Source of the DNA: CBDCYS01 sp965226245
Lineage (GTDB): Bacteria > Acidobacteriota > Terriglobia > Bryobacterales > UBA6623
Direction: 5' to 3'
Length of the DNA stretch: 64,000 bases
Assembly: GCA_965226245.1 (NCBI GenBank)
Contig: CBDDCL010000015.1
Location: forward strand, 4,960,001 to 5,024,000
Of this stretch, positions 1-8,240 are shown one piece after another. The notes under the pieces were generated by a model, which saw nothing but the letters and a program-made list of their open reading frames with translations, made no database searches and was not told the origin of the DNA. Both the position numbers and the translations under genes were made by a program. The stretch's first letter is position 1. Each line of letters opens with the position of its first letter.

Positions 1-1
1 C

Positions 2-1246
2 CAGCCCCGCCACCTGTTGGCGCCCCATCTGGACTCGCTGGTGCGCTTGTTGCAAGCCGACCAGCCCGAGCCCCGCTGGGTGGCCAGCGAGCAAGTCGCC
101 GCGCCGACCTCGACCTATTTCGAGGGCCAGGGGCCGGCCGAGTTGGGCCGCTTCGGCTACAGCCGCGACTCGCAACCGCGTAAGCGGCAAGTGTTGGTGG
201 GGGTGGTGATGATGCAGGGCTGGCCGATCGCCCATCACGTCTTTGCCGGCAACCGCCCGGACCAGGCGACCTTGCTGGAGGTAGTGGAAGACCTGCGGAG
301 CCGCTTTGGGCTGCAGCGCGTGTTGTGGGTCGGCGACCGCGGCATGGTGACGCTGGGCAACCTGGACGAGCTGCGCCAAGCCGGACAAGGATATCTGATG
401 GGCTTGCAGCGCAGGAATCGCCAGGACATTGCCGACTACATCGAAGAGGCGTTGGCACGGGACGGGTGGCAAGAGTGTGAAGCGGGCATCACGGCTTCCG
501 AGAAGGCGCAGCCGCCGCGCACGCGGGTGCAGGAGGTGGCGGGCAAGCGGCAGGGGGTGCGGGTGTTCGTGGTCGACAGCGAGGAGCGCCAGCAGTACGA
601 GCAGGCGCGGCGGGAACAGGCTCGCGAGCGGGTGCGGGAGCAGCTGGAGCGTCTCCAGCAGCGGGTCGAGCGGGGGGCGCTGAAGCAGCCCGAGAAGATC
701 GGCGCGGCGGCGGCCGCGATCCTGGGACGCCATCACGGTCATCGCTCCTTTCAGTGGGAGTTGCGGCAAGGCGAGTTCCACTACGCCGAGCATGAGCTGA
801 ACTTCGCCCGCGAGCAGTTGTTGGAGGGCAAGTATGTGATTCAGACCGAGGAGAGGGATCTGACGCCGCTGGAAGCGGTCGCGGCCTACAAAGAACTCAA
901 CGAAGTGGAGCGCGGCTTTGCGCAGTTGAAGGGTTTGCTCCAGGTACGGCCGGTCTATCACCGCCGCGACGAGCGGGTGCGGGCGCATATCTTCGTGGCG
1001 GCGCTGGCGTTGTTGCTGGACCGCGCCCTGGAGAAGAAGCTGCGAGCAGCGGGCAGCGGGCTGTCCTCGGCGGCGGCCTGGCGGGCCTTGGAGACGGTGC
1101 GGGTGGTGGAGCTGGAGTTGGGCCAGCGGCGCAAACGCTGTGTCACGCGCGGCAGCCGCCAAGCCGCCGAAGTGCTGCGGGTGCTGGGGTTGTCGCAACA
1201 ACTCGACCCGCCGCCGCCGCCCGCCGGCCGGGAAACCATCATGTAG
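2..1246 (+). CDS. IS1634-family (IS4 supergroup) DDE transposase, 5'-truncated by window edge
   Basis: The reading frame is open from base 2, so the gene starts outside the window; about 414 residues remain. It would cut and rejoin the ends of its own element. Three acidic motifs typical of the family are visible: YSRDSQPRKRQ near the left, WVGDRGM (second Asp) around residue 105, and NEVERGFAQLKG (Glu) around residue 300, followed by a hydrophobic segment ending in LLLDRAL. A basic, Glu/Arg-rich coiled region (about residues 195-225) separates the second Asp from the Glu. No inverted repeat was identified after the stop at 1246. Family recognition is from motifs only. Confidence 0.85.
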   Translation, partial: QPRHLLAPHLDSLVRLLQADQPEPRWVASEQVAAPTSTYFEGQGPAELGRFGYSRDSQPRKRQVLVGVVMMQGWPIAHHVFAGNRPDQATLLEVVEDLRSRFGLQRVLWVGDRGMVTLGNLDELRQAGQGYLMGLQRRNRQDIADYIEEALARDGWQECEAGITASEKAQPPRTRVQEVAGKRQGVRVFVVDSEERQQYEQARREQARERVREQLERLQQRVERGALKQPEKIGAAAAAILGRHHGHRSFQWELRQGEFHYAEHELNFAREQLLEGKYVIQTEERDLTPLEAVAAYKELNEVERGFAQLKGLLQVRPVYHRRDERVRAHIFVAALALLLDRALEKKLRAAGSGLSSAAAWRALETVRVVELELGQRRKRCVTRGSRQAAEVLRVLGLSQQLDPPPPPAGRETIM

Positions 1247-1310
1247 TGACCAAAACCAAAAACCGCCCCCGCCTTTTCAATCAGTTAGCGGGCCTAGGGG
1301 AGATCTAGGG

Positions 1311-1354
1311 GGAGATCGGGGACAGCTCCCGAACTCGGAAACCCACTTGACGCA
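1311..1354. repeat. Uninterrupted copy of the sequence that hosts the group II intron at 6.3-8.2 kb
   Basis: Bases 1320-1354 are identical over 35 bp to 8186-8220, and bases 1311-1320 (GGAGATCGGG) match 6251-6260. The two halves are contiguous here and are separated by the group II intron in the second copy. This therefore looks like the empty-site version of a dispersed repeat rich in GGGAGATC and GAACTCGG words. Confidence 0.75.
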
Positions 1355-1404
1355 GACCGCCATCCTGAGCACGAGGATTGTCGACCCATGTGCTCTCGTA
1401 TCAA

Positions 1405-1592
1405 CCTAAAAACGGCCGTTGGACGTTCTAGCATTCGTTGTAACATATTGAAAGAACGTATCTTATGTGCTGATATTGCAACTGCGGAGCAGTTGCAATC
1501 TTCACCCGCCGGTCCCCGATGACACTCGGGTCCAACTGACGTCTCGTCACAAGGTTGGGGCGGTTCGAAGACGACCAACTGCCGTTTTTAGG
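1405..1592. mobile_element. 188-bp MITE with 18-bp terminal inverted repeats and 5-bp target duplication
   Basis: The left end CCTAAAAACGGCCGTTGG (1405-1422) and the right end (1575-1592) are inverted repeats with one mismatch. Both sides are flanked by ATCAA (1400-1404 and 1593-1597), a clean 5-bp duplication. Inside is a perfect 11-bp inverted repeat, ATTGCAACTGC at 1475-1485 paired with 1489-1499 across a 3-nt loop. No ORF fits, so it would need a transposase supplied in trans. A relative of its terminus is seen at 51889-51906. Confidence 0.75.
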
Positions 1593-1767
1593 ATCAACGC
1601 CTTAACAGCCTTCCCGGACGCCGAATGGCGAACTCAAATGAAGAATCCTTACCAAAGAAATCCCCTGAAGCTGCCCGATCTGGCTCCGAATAGGGATCGG
1701 GAGTTGGACTGCACCCCAAAAGTGAGACACAAAGTTAAGGGGCCAAATACAGTGAAAGGAGAGAGGT

Positions 1768-2145
1768 ATGGATTTGGCCCGACGAATTTACAACCGCGAA
1801 TTGAAAGTCGCGGCGATGAGAGAGATCGACTCCGGACGCACCATCGGCGAGCTGGCGCGCCAGCTAGAACTGAGCCCCAAACTGTTGGAGCGCTGGCGCG
1901 GCGAATGGCGGGCGCGAGGTGAGCTGGCCTTCCCCGGCAGTGGGCGGCGGGGCCCATCCCAGGGCTTCACGCAGCTGCAGCGGACCGCCGAGCTGGAACG
2001 CAAGATCGGCCAGCTGACGATGGAGAACGATTTCCTAAAAAAAACTTTACAGCATTTCAGGGATCATCACCCGCCAGCGGTCGTCAATGGCGAGGCTGCC
2101 TGTTTGAAGAAATCCGGCAAGCGGCCGAGAAAGGACAAGCCGTGA
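1768..2145 (+). CDS. IS3-family transposase OrfA
   Basis: This 125-aa protein has an N-terminal helix-turn-helix of the transposase_8 type (residues 10-50, with TIGELARQLELSPKLLERW) and a leucine-zipper-like helix (RTAELERKIGQLTMENDFLK, about 75-95), as in IS3 OrfA proteins that bind the element ends. An AAAGGAGAG Shine-Dalgarno precedes the ATG. A sequence typical of IS3 ends (TGGACTGCACCCCAAAAG) starts at 1705, about 60 bp upstream, and marks the left terminus. OrfA ends at 2145 overlapping OrfB by four bases. Confidence 0.9.
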   Translation: MDLARRIYNRELKVAAMREIDSGRTIGELARQLELSPKLLERWRGEWRARGELAFPGSGRRGPSQGFTQLQRTAELERKIGQLTMENDFLKKTLQHFRDHHPPAVVNGEAACLKKSGKRPRKDKP

Positions 2146-2954
2146 GCGCGTTGTGTGCCATGACGGGGCTCAGCCGGGCCGGCTACTACCGTTGGCGCGC
2201 CGGGCCGCCCGGCGACCCGGTCGAGATGGAGTTGCGCGACACGATGCAGCAGATCGCGCTGGAGTTCCCCTACTATGGGTACCGTAGGATTACGGCGGAG
2301 ATGCAGCGGCGCGGTTTGCAGGTGAATCACAAACGCGTTCTGCGCCTGATGAGGGAAGACAATCTGCTTTGTTTGCGGCGCAAGTCCTTCGTGGTGACGA
2401 CCGCTTCACGCCACTCCCTGCCGGTCTATGAGAACCTCGCCCGGGAGATGACACCAAGCGCGGTGAACCAGCTGTGGGTGGGCGATATCACCTACATCCG
2501 GCTGCGCCGCGAGTTCGTCTACCTGGCGGTGCTGTTGGATTCATATTCACGGCGGGTGATTGGCTGGGCTCTGGGCCGCACTTTGCGAGCCGAGCTGACC
2601 CTTTCGGCCTTAGGCATGGCGCTGCGGCAACGGCAGCCTTTGCCAGGGCTGGTACATCACTCTGACCGCGGCGTGCAGTATGCCTGTCGCGCCTACACGG
2701 ACTTGCTCCAACAGCACACGATCACCATCAGCATGAGTCGCAAGGGAAATCCCTATGACAACGCTCAGGCGGAATCTTTCATGAAGACGCTGAAGTACGA
2801 AGAGGTCTACCGCACCGAATACCGAGATTTAGCTGATGCCTACGCCTCGATCGGCGAATTCATCGAGCGCGTGTACAACGAAAAACGGCTGCACTCGGCA
2901 CTGGGCTATCGGCCACCGGCCGAGTTCGAGCAGCAGGCGGAGGGGCTGCCATGA
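2142..2954 (+). CDS. IS3-family transposase OrfB (rve integrase core)
   Basis: This is the catalytic subunit of the IS3 element, 270 aa. An HTH_21-like N-terminal region (YYGYRRITAEMQRRGL) is followed by the DDE triad: VGDITYIRL (D), HHSDRGVQY (D) and NPYDNAQAESF (E). It starts with GTG inside the OrfA stop (GTGA overlap), so it is either translationally coupled or made by frameshift fusion. It looks intact, but no copy of the left terminal repeat was found in the 175 bp after the stop, so the right end of the element seems to have been lost. Confidence 0.92.
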   Translation: MSALCAMTGLSRAGYYRWRAGPPGDPVEMELRDTMQQIALEFPYYGYRRITAEMQRRGLQVNHKRVLRLMREDNLLCLRRKSFVVTTASRHSLPVYENLAREMTPSAVNQLWVGDITYIRLRREFVYLAVLLDSYSRRVIGWALGRTLRAELTLSALGMALRQRQPLPGLVHHSDRGVQYACRAYTDLLQQHTITISMSRKGNPYDNAQAESFMKTLKYEEVYRTEYRDLADAYASIGEFIERVYNEKRLHSALGYRPPAEFEQQAEGLP

Positions 2955-3130
2955 AGTCGCTCCGCGACGACATGCTTGCTTGGGGGCGCCGCCCCCAAAC
3001 CCCTGGGATTTACCGCTTTCGGGCCAGAATGGATGCCGCCGGAAGGCCCGGTTTTGGAGGCGGCCGAAGCCGCCTCCAGCCATTCCGGCAACTGAGTCGG
3101 CGCTCGGGTTGCGTCCCCGCAGAGCCCTAG

Positions 3131-4627
3131 CAGCCCGTGGTAAATGTGGCCGTTTTCAGGCGGCGCGAGCGAGCCGGAAGACGCAGAGTGGCGAGTCGAG
3201 CCGGAAGGAGCCGTTCGCCGGGCGCGGCCACAGCCGAAGCCACTGCGTTCGGCGGGCCGATAACAGCCGCCTGACGGCCTCCCAGAGCCAATCGAAGGCC
3301 TTTTTCGCTTCCGCCAGCCCGCGCGGCGTGCCCGCTCCCAGATCCTTCCTCAGCAGCAGCGACAAGTTGAACGCGCCGCCGTGAATCAGCAGCCGTTTCA
3401 AGATATTTTCGTGGCCGCGCAAGTGCGTCCGCCGCATCCGGCCGGTCTCATATAAGTGAGCAAAACTGCGTTCCACCCGCTCGCTGCGCAACCGTGACAG
3501 TTGTTTGCCCCGCTCGCCGCGCATCCGTCGCCGGTTGCCATACACCGCTTGTTGCTGCCGAGGCTTGCCGCACCAGTTGCGCCGCCCGCGGTCCGGTTCA
3601 TTGATGTAAGAACGCAGTTCCAGCGCCGTCAGGTCCGTCAGCACGTCGTTGCTGTGATAGCCCTTGTCGGCCACCACTTCTTGCAGCCCTTGGGGAGACA
3701 GTTGCTCGTTCGCCTGCTGGTCTTGGGCGACCGCGGCGACTTGCTCCGCGGCCGCGCTAATCGTCTCGGACACGGTGCTCGTGTCGCCCAGATCGGCGCC
3801 TTGCACGGTCAGCGCCAGCAGCGCGCCCGTCTCCAGGTCCACGGCGTGCTCGGCCTTGTGCGCCAAGTGCGTGCGCCCGTCTTTCATTTTTGTGATCTTG
3901 GCGTCGGGGTCATGCGGATTCGTCCAATCCTTGTTGGACCCTTTGTTTTTGCGCTTTTTGTCCAGCTTGGCCAGCTGCTCGCGAGTCGGCGTCTCGATCC
4001 CCGACTCCGCCGCCAGCCCCTTGAGAAACTCTTCGTAGCTCTCGCCGCTGTCGCGCCGCACGATCGAGCGCAAGGCCGCGTTGGCCTCCAGCGTGGTGGC
4101 ATCGACCGCAATCGTAGCGCCTTTCAACAGCCCCTGCTGGGCGAGCAATTGCAGCACCCAGGTGAACACTTGGCGGTGCGTTTCGACGTCGATCAGGCGG
4201 CGGCTGCGCGAGATCGTCGAATGATCGGGCGTGGATTCGTCGAGCTCGATGGCGAGAAAGCGCCGCAGCGAGATCGAATCGGCCAGGCGCCAAGCGATGC
4301 CGCGCTCGCTGTCGATGCCTTCGAGGTAGCCGATCAGCAGGCAGCGGAAATAGCTGCCGGGCGTCAGCGAGGGACGGCCCATGTGCGCCGCGTAGAACTT
4401 CTCGCAGCGCTGTTCGGCGAAGTCGTCGAAGCCGTGCTCGTCGAGCAGCTCGTTGAGCCTGTGATAAAACGGGTGGGCCGCTGTGTGTGGCAGATCCGCG
4501 GCGGCGACCCACAGCCCTTTCTGGCGCTGCCGCTGGTTGCGTCGTCCCATTGCCATAAAACAATTATACACCAAGATGTTTTAATTGTAAAGTATTTGAT
4601 GTATTCTTGTACTTTTACCACGGGCTG
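3131..4627. mobile_element. IS1182-family insertion sequence, complete, with CTAG target duplication
   Basis: The ends are 14-bp perfect inverted repeats (CAGCCCGTGGTAAA at 3131-3144 and its complement ending at 4627). Each side carries CTAG (3127-3130 and 4628-4631), a short palindromic target duplication as known for this family. The 1497-bp element contains one transposase gene on the minus strand. Its insertion splits the signal-peptide coding sequence of a secreted-protein gene. Confidence 0.9.
3156..4556 (-). CDS. IS1182-family DDE transposase
   Basis: Full-length transposase of about 466 aa. An N-terminal DUF772-like domain (AHMGRPSLTPGSYFRCLLIGYLEGI) precedes the DDE domain, whose acidic residues lie in AVDATTLEANAA, VVADKGYHS and ERSFAHLYETGRMRR. 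The long basic insert between the first and second Asp (KKRKNKGSNKDW) is usual for the family. I take the ATG at 4556 (MAMGRR); another ATG lies at 4550 and a TTG upstream at 4574. The last 30 residues run into the terminal region of the element. It appears intact and could be active. Confidence 0.9.
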   Translation of the reverse strand: MAMGRRNQRQRQKGLWVAAADLPHTAAHPFYHRLNELLDEHGFDDFAEQRCEKFYAAHMGRPSLTPGSYFRCLLIGYLEGIDSERGIAWRLADSISLRRFLAIELDESTPDHSTISRSRRLIDVETHRQVFTWVLQLLAQQGLLKGATIAVDATTLEANAALRSIVRRDSGESYEEFLKGLAAESGIETPTREQLAKLDKKRKNKGSNKDWTNPHDPDAKITKMKDGRTHLAHKAEHAVDLETGALLALTVQGADLGDTSTVSETISAAAEQVAAVAQDQQANEQLSPQGLQEVVADKGYHSNDVLTDLTALELRSYINEPDRGRRNWCGKPRQQQAVYGNRRRMRGERGKQLSRLRSERVERSFAHLYETGRMRRTHLRGHENILKRLLIHGGAFNLSLLLRKDLGAGTPRGLAEAKKAFDWLWEAVRRLLSARRTQWLRLWPRPANGSFRLDSPLCVFRLARAA

Positions 4628-4679
4628 CTAGCAGAAGCAAGCAAAACAAGAATCGTATTATCATAAATGTTTTTCCCAT
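4628..4679 (-). pseudogene. 5' end of a secreted-protein gene (DUF3857-like N-terminus?) split by IS1182
   Basis: On the minus strand a GAGGAGG Shine-Dalgarno sits 5 bp before an ATG at 4679 that begins MGKTFMIIRFLFCLLLL, a classic signal peptide. The frame is cut by the IS1182 at the CTAG. Removing the element and one CTAG joins it in frame to 3126 and below, reading GLCGDATRAPTQLPEWLEAA, after which recognisable coding fades into repeat-like DNA near 3050. Secreted acidobacterial proteins with DUF3857 often begin with a similar LPEWLEAA segment; that assignment is a guess from memory. The gene is doubly broken, by IS1182 and by loss of its 3' part next to the IS3. Confidence 0.6.
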
Positions 4680-4981
4680 GGGGCCTCCTCGCCAGTCCAC
4701 AGTGACCCTAGCACCGACAGAGGCAAAACGCAAGATGGAATGGACTACAAATGGAATGGACTACGATATGGGTCTGTCCTGATAACGCCTCGGACGAAGT
4801 GTAACCTCTAGAACGAACATGGAGCTTCAGGGTTGTTCGTTGCGCCGAACGGCATTGTCAAGTTAACAACGCGAAGGCGGTTTTGCCCTCGGGATCGTCC
4901 GAGGTGTTCTCCCTTTCAGCAAACGCACGTCACCTTCTTCCTGTGTAAGCTCCATCTGTGATTCCTCAGCTTGCTGGGACA
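4680..4981. other. Intergenic stretch upstream of the split secreted-protein gene
   Basis: About 300 bp with no convincing gene. It would hold the promoter of the minus-strand signal-peptide gene. Two near-identical 14-bp words (ATGGAATGGACTAC type, around 4735 and 4750) are the only internal structure I see. Confidence 0.4.
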
Positions 4982-5182
4982 TGTTTGCCGCTTGCAGCTA
5001 ACACGCCATTCTGTATTCACGATACCAACTGGGTAAATGCTGCTGCTCGACGTGCCATCGCCGCCGAGCACAAAATCCGCCGACAGATAGGCGTGCTGAG
5101 TCGCGTAAAAGCTTCGGAACGCCGTCACGTGTAACGGAAGCGGCCGGGGGTCCGTATGCTAGAATATTAGTGTTAGGAGATG
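4982..5182. repeat. First unit of a 201-bp tandem direct repeat
   Basis: Bases 4982-5182 recur essentially identically at 5199-5399, with a 16-bp linker, giving a 217-bp period. The unit ends with TATGCTAGAATATTAGTG, which contains an extended -10-like TGCTAGAAT (TAGAAT at 5160-5165). Short antisense reading frames in both copies are side effects of the duplication. Confidence 0.9.
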
Positions 5183-5198
5183 TCGGTCCGGACATGGC

Positions 5199-5399
5199 TG
5201 TTTGCCGCTTGCAGCTAACACGCCATTCTGTATTCACGATACCAACTGGGTAAATGCTGCTGCTCGACGTGCCATCGCCGCCGAGCACAAAATCCGCCGA
5301 CAGATAGGCGTGCTGAGTCGCGTAAAAGCTTCGGAACGCCGTCACGTGTAACGGAAGCGGCCGGGGGTCCGTATGCTAGAATATTAGTGTTAGGAGATG
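5199..5399. repeat. Second unit of the 201-bp tandem repeat, directly upstream of a membrane-fusion-protein gene
   Basis: Copy of 4982-5182. Its terminal TAGAAT (5377-5382) lies 60 bp before the start codon at 5443, so this copy probably carries the native promoter and the first copy duplicates it. Confidence 0.9.
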
Positions 5400-5442
5400 G
5401 GGAGAGGCCCTATGTTGGGCGCTAACTAATTCGAGGTATCAC

Positions 5443-6312
5443 ATGAACTTAACGGCTCTCCATTGGGGCCTTTATTTCAGCGCAACACCGGCCATTCCGC
5501 ACGTCCCGGATGAGGCCGCTCCTTCGGCGCCCCAGCTTGAACCTGCTGCATCGCCTCCCAAAGGACCGGGTTGGCTGATGGGACTGTTGCTGATCCTTGC
5601 TGGTGGAGTGATCGGCACGATCGCTTGGAACGCATCGCGGAATGGGCCGGGCGCTGCTCCAAGCTCAACGACAACGGCGGTGCCGACGGCTCAGGCCACA
5701 ATCGGCACTTTCGAGAACGTTCTCCGCATCGGCGGCACCATCGGCGCGAAGAGGTTCGGCGCGATACGGGCGCCACGGCTGCGGGGGCGGAGGGACGCCG
5801 GCCGGAGCGGCTTGACCCTGATGAACATGACGGAAGGCGGCACCGTTGTCAAGGCCGGCGATGTCGTCTCTGAGTTTGAGATGCGCTGGCTCGTCGACCA
5901 CGTGGATGACCGCCAGTCCGCGGTCGTGCAAACCCGGTCCGACGTTGAAAAACGCCGGGCGGAGATCATGATCGAGCAGGAAACGCTTCGCCAGACGCTC
6001 AAGGCTGCGGAAGCTGAGAGGGAAAAGGCAAAGCTGGACCTGCGCACCGCTGAAGTGCGCTCCGAAATCGAGGCCGCCATTCTGGAACTGGCCGTTCAGG
6101 AAACCGCGGCTTCCGCGGCTCAGCTCATCGAGGAAACCGAGATTAAGGCGGTCTCCCATACAGCCGATCTGCGCAGTATGGAAATTCTGGTCGAGAAGGA
6201 CCGCTATCACCTCGAAAGACACCAGCGTGGGAGATCGTGGGAGATCGGTGGGAGATCGGGTCGCGGTAGGGATGCCGGTCGCCCGGCACCCCCCGCACAG
6301 ATCCGTACGTGA
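5443..6312 (+). pseudogene. HlyD-type periplasmic adaptor (membrane fusion protein), C-terminally truncated
   Basis: The ATG at 5443 follows a GAGGT ribosome site. The protein has a Pro-rich N-terminus, one membrane helix (GWLMGLLLILAGGVIGTIAW, about residues 45-64), the first half of a lipoyl/barrel region (TEGGTVVKAGDVVSEF), and a long alpha-helical hairpin (residues 165-255), as in adaptor subunits of tripartite efflux or type I export. Homology should continue into the second barrel half, but near 6225 the sequence changes into GGGAGATC repeats and then the 3' end of the group II intron, and no remainder is found on the far side. It is therefore a truncated gene whose product could not bridge to an outer-membrane partner. 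Confidence 0.75.
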
Positions 6313-8185
6313 GCATCAACTCATACGGCTCTTACCTCGGATGGGTAACGGCAAAGCGCACACTTGGAAACGGGTGACAACATCGTGGCTGCGGCAGATG
6401 CGCGTCCAGCAGCCGGTAGAACCGGCCCCAGCTTATCCGGCGTTTCTGGCCGCGCCGCCTCAGCGACCGCCGCCAGTGCCGGGCCAGCGCCCAGCGAAAG
6501 CCCGCCAGCACGCGCCGGTTTCCCGGCACCCCGTGGTATTGAAAGTAGCCTCGCACCACCGTCCGCAGCCACTTGCCGGTCTCGCCCGGCGGCGCGTGCA
6601 TCCGCGCCCAAAGCTGCTTCTTAATCTCCAACAGCTTGGCCCGCATCCGCTTCCGCACCGTCCTGCGCCCAACCACAAAGCGCCCGCTCTTCCGGTTGAT
6701 CTCGCATATATGCGTGAACCCCAGAAAATCGAAGGTTTCAGGCTTGCCTTCCCCACGGCTTCGCCGCTTTGCTATCGCCCAGCGTCCGAACTCGATCAGC
6801 CGCGTCTTGTCAGGATGCAACTCCAGCCCGAACTCCGCCAACCGTTCCCGGAGTTCCTCCAGAAACCGCTCGGCCTCGCTCCGGTGCTCGAATCCCAGCA
6901 CGAAATCATCCGCGTACCGCACGAGTATGACCCCGCCGTTCGCCGACTTTTTGCGCCAGTCTTGCACCCACAAGTCGAAAACATAATGCAAGTACACGTT
7001 CGCCAGCAGCGCTGAAATCACCGAGCCGATATCACCACTCCCGGGCGGCGTGCCCTGCTTCGTCTCCCTCCACTCGCCGTCTTCCGACACCCCCGCCTTC
7101 AACCATTTACGGATCAGGCGCAGAATGCGGCGGTCGGCGATCTCGTGCTCCAGGAATTTCAGCAAACATTCGTGGTCGATATGATCAAAAAACCCTCGAA
7201 TGTCCGCGTCCAGTACCCAGCTCACCCGTTGCCTGCTGATCCCCACCGTCAGCGCATCTAACGCATCATGTGCGCTGCGCCGCGGCCGAAATCCGTACGA
7301 GAATCCCAGGAACCGTTCCTCATAAATGCAATTGAGAACCGTCACCACCGCCTGCTGGACGATCTTGTCCTCCAGCGCGGCGATGCCCAGCGGACGCTGC
7401 CGCCCGTCGGGCTTGAGAAGGTACATCCGGCGCGAAGGTTGGGCGCGATACGCCCCCCGTTGCAGGCGGCTGTCGAGATCCACTAACCGATCCTCCAGTC
7501 CGCTCTCGTACTCACGCCAGCTCACCCCGTCGACTCCTGCCGCCGCCTGCCTCTTTAAGGCGTAAAAGCTGCTGCGCAGAAGCTCCGGCGTGAGATGATG
7601 CAACAGCGAAGTGAACCTCCCCGTTGCCTTCCGTCGTGCTGCTTGCCGCACGCCCTCCAGCCCCTGGGACACGGCTGCCCGCTGCTGCGCGCGGCCCGTG
7701 CGTGGCCGTTGGACGTTCTCCTTGGCGCGGGTGCTTCCCTCCCGACTCTCCGCCGGCGGTTGCCCGCCCTTGTTCGAATCGTTCATCGGTACTACCTCCC
7801 GCTCCGACTCCTCGGCGACGTACGCATGGGGCGTGCGGCTGGCACCTTCCCCCACCGGCCTGCCACTTCGCGGCAGGCGTCGCCGACGTCTCCCGGTTCT
7901 CGTGCGAGGAGTTTCCTGACGTGCACGGGGTCTGCGACCGCGCCGGGTTCGCCCGCCGCTCGCGATAGCGCGACGGTTGATATGGCCTTCCCTTTCAGTC
8001 CACAAGGTCGGCACCCGAAAAGAGGTATTTCGCGGCTCGATAGGCGGCCCGCCAGTGCCCCTGTCAACGCTTCACCCGCGCTGTCGCCAGCGCCGGCGCA
8101 TGACTCGAGGTCAGCGTAGTTCGCTAAACTTTCACTGTGGGGCTCTTGCATCCCCAACTCCCCGCCGGTTTATCCCGGCGCTTTC
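6266..8185 (-). mobile_element. Group II intron (minus strand) with its reverse transcriptase
   Basis: On the minus strand, 6299-6332 folds as a typical 34-nt domain V (GAGCCGTATGAG ... CTCACGTACGGATCT), followed by a domain VI-like hairpin (6268-6297) ending in CCCTACC near 6266. A reverse transcriptase gene fills the loop upstream. Comparison with the uninterrupted repeat at 1311-1354 places the 5' end near 8185-8189. There the sequence reads GTCCGAAAGCGCC where a GTGCG-type start is expected, so the first bases may have mutated. Boundaries are good to a few bases only. Confidence 0.85.
6332..7786 (-). CDS. ltrA: Group II intron reverse transcriptase/maturase
   Basis: About 484 aa from the ATG at 7786 (preceded by GGGAGGT), much better supported than longer upstream frames. 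Reverse transcriptase blocks are clear: AGVDGVSWREYE, RPLGIAALEDKIVQQAV, SYGFRPRRSAHDALD, the active site VRYADDFVLGF, then the maturase X domain and a group II maturase-specific region (TVVRGYFQYHGVPGNRR). No HNH endonuclease domain is seen at the C-terminus, as in class C introns. An oddity is block 4, which reads GTPPGSGDIGSVISALLANVYL instead of the usual G-T-P-Q-G-S-V-I-S-P-L-L-A-N. The extra residues and Q-to-P change could impair activity. Confidence 0.92.
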   Translation of the reverse strand: MNDSNKGGQPPAESREGSTRAKENVQRPRTGRAQQRAAVSQGLEGVRQAARRKATGRFTSLLHHLTPELLRSSFYALKRQAAAGVDGVSWREYESGLEDRLVDLDSRLQRGAYRAQPSRRMYLLKPDGRQRPLGIAALEDKIVQQAVVTVLNCIYEERFLGFSYGFRPRRSAHDALDALTVGISRQRVSWVLDADIRGFFDHIDHECLLKFLEHEIADRRILRLIRKWLKAGVSEDGEWRETKQGTPPGSGDIGSVISALLANVYLHYVFDLWVQDWRKKSANGGVILVRYADDFVLGFEHRSEAERFLEELRERLAEFGLELHPDKTRLIEFGRWAIAKRRSRGEGKPETFDFLGFTHICEINRKSGRFVVGRRTVRKRMRAKLLEIKKQLWARMHAPPGETGKWLRTVVRGYFQYHGVPGNRRVLAGFRWALARHWRRSLRRRGQKRRISWGRFYRLLDAHLPQPRCCHPFPSVRFAVTHPR

Positions 8186-8240
8186 GGACAGCTCCCGAAC
8201 TCGGAAACCCACTTGACGCAAGACCCAGTACTGCAACAAA

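Noticed and set aside
2978..3000. Rho-independent terminator at TTGGGGGCGCCGCCCCCAA
   Set aside because: The stem is perfect, but no T-run follows on either strand.
3040..3125. Coding continuation of the IS1182-split gene down to the IS3
   Set aside because: Beyond about 3050 the frame runs through GGGGGCGCC/GGCGCCCCC palindromic intergenic sequence, so I do not treat it as the gene's real body.
4916..5345. Two minus-strand ORFs with the same 50-residue sequence
   Set aside because: They are the same antisense frame copied by the 217-bp tandem duplication; no ribosome site and no coding bias.
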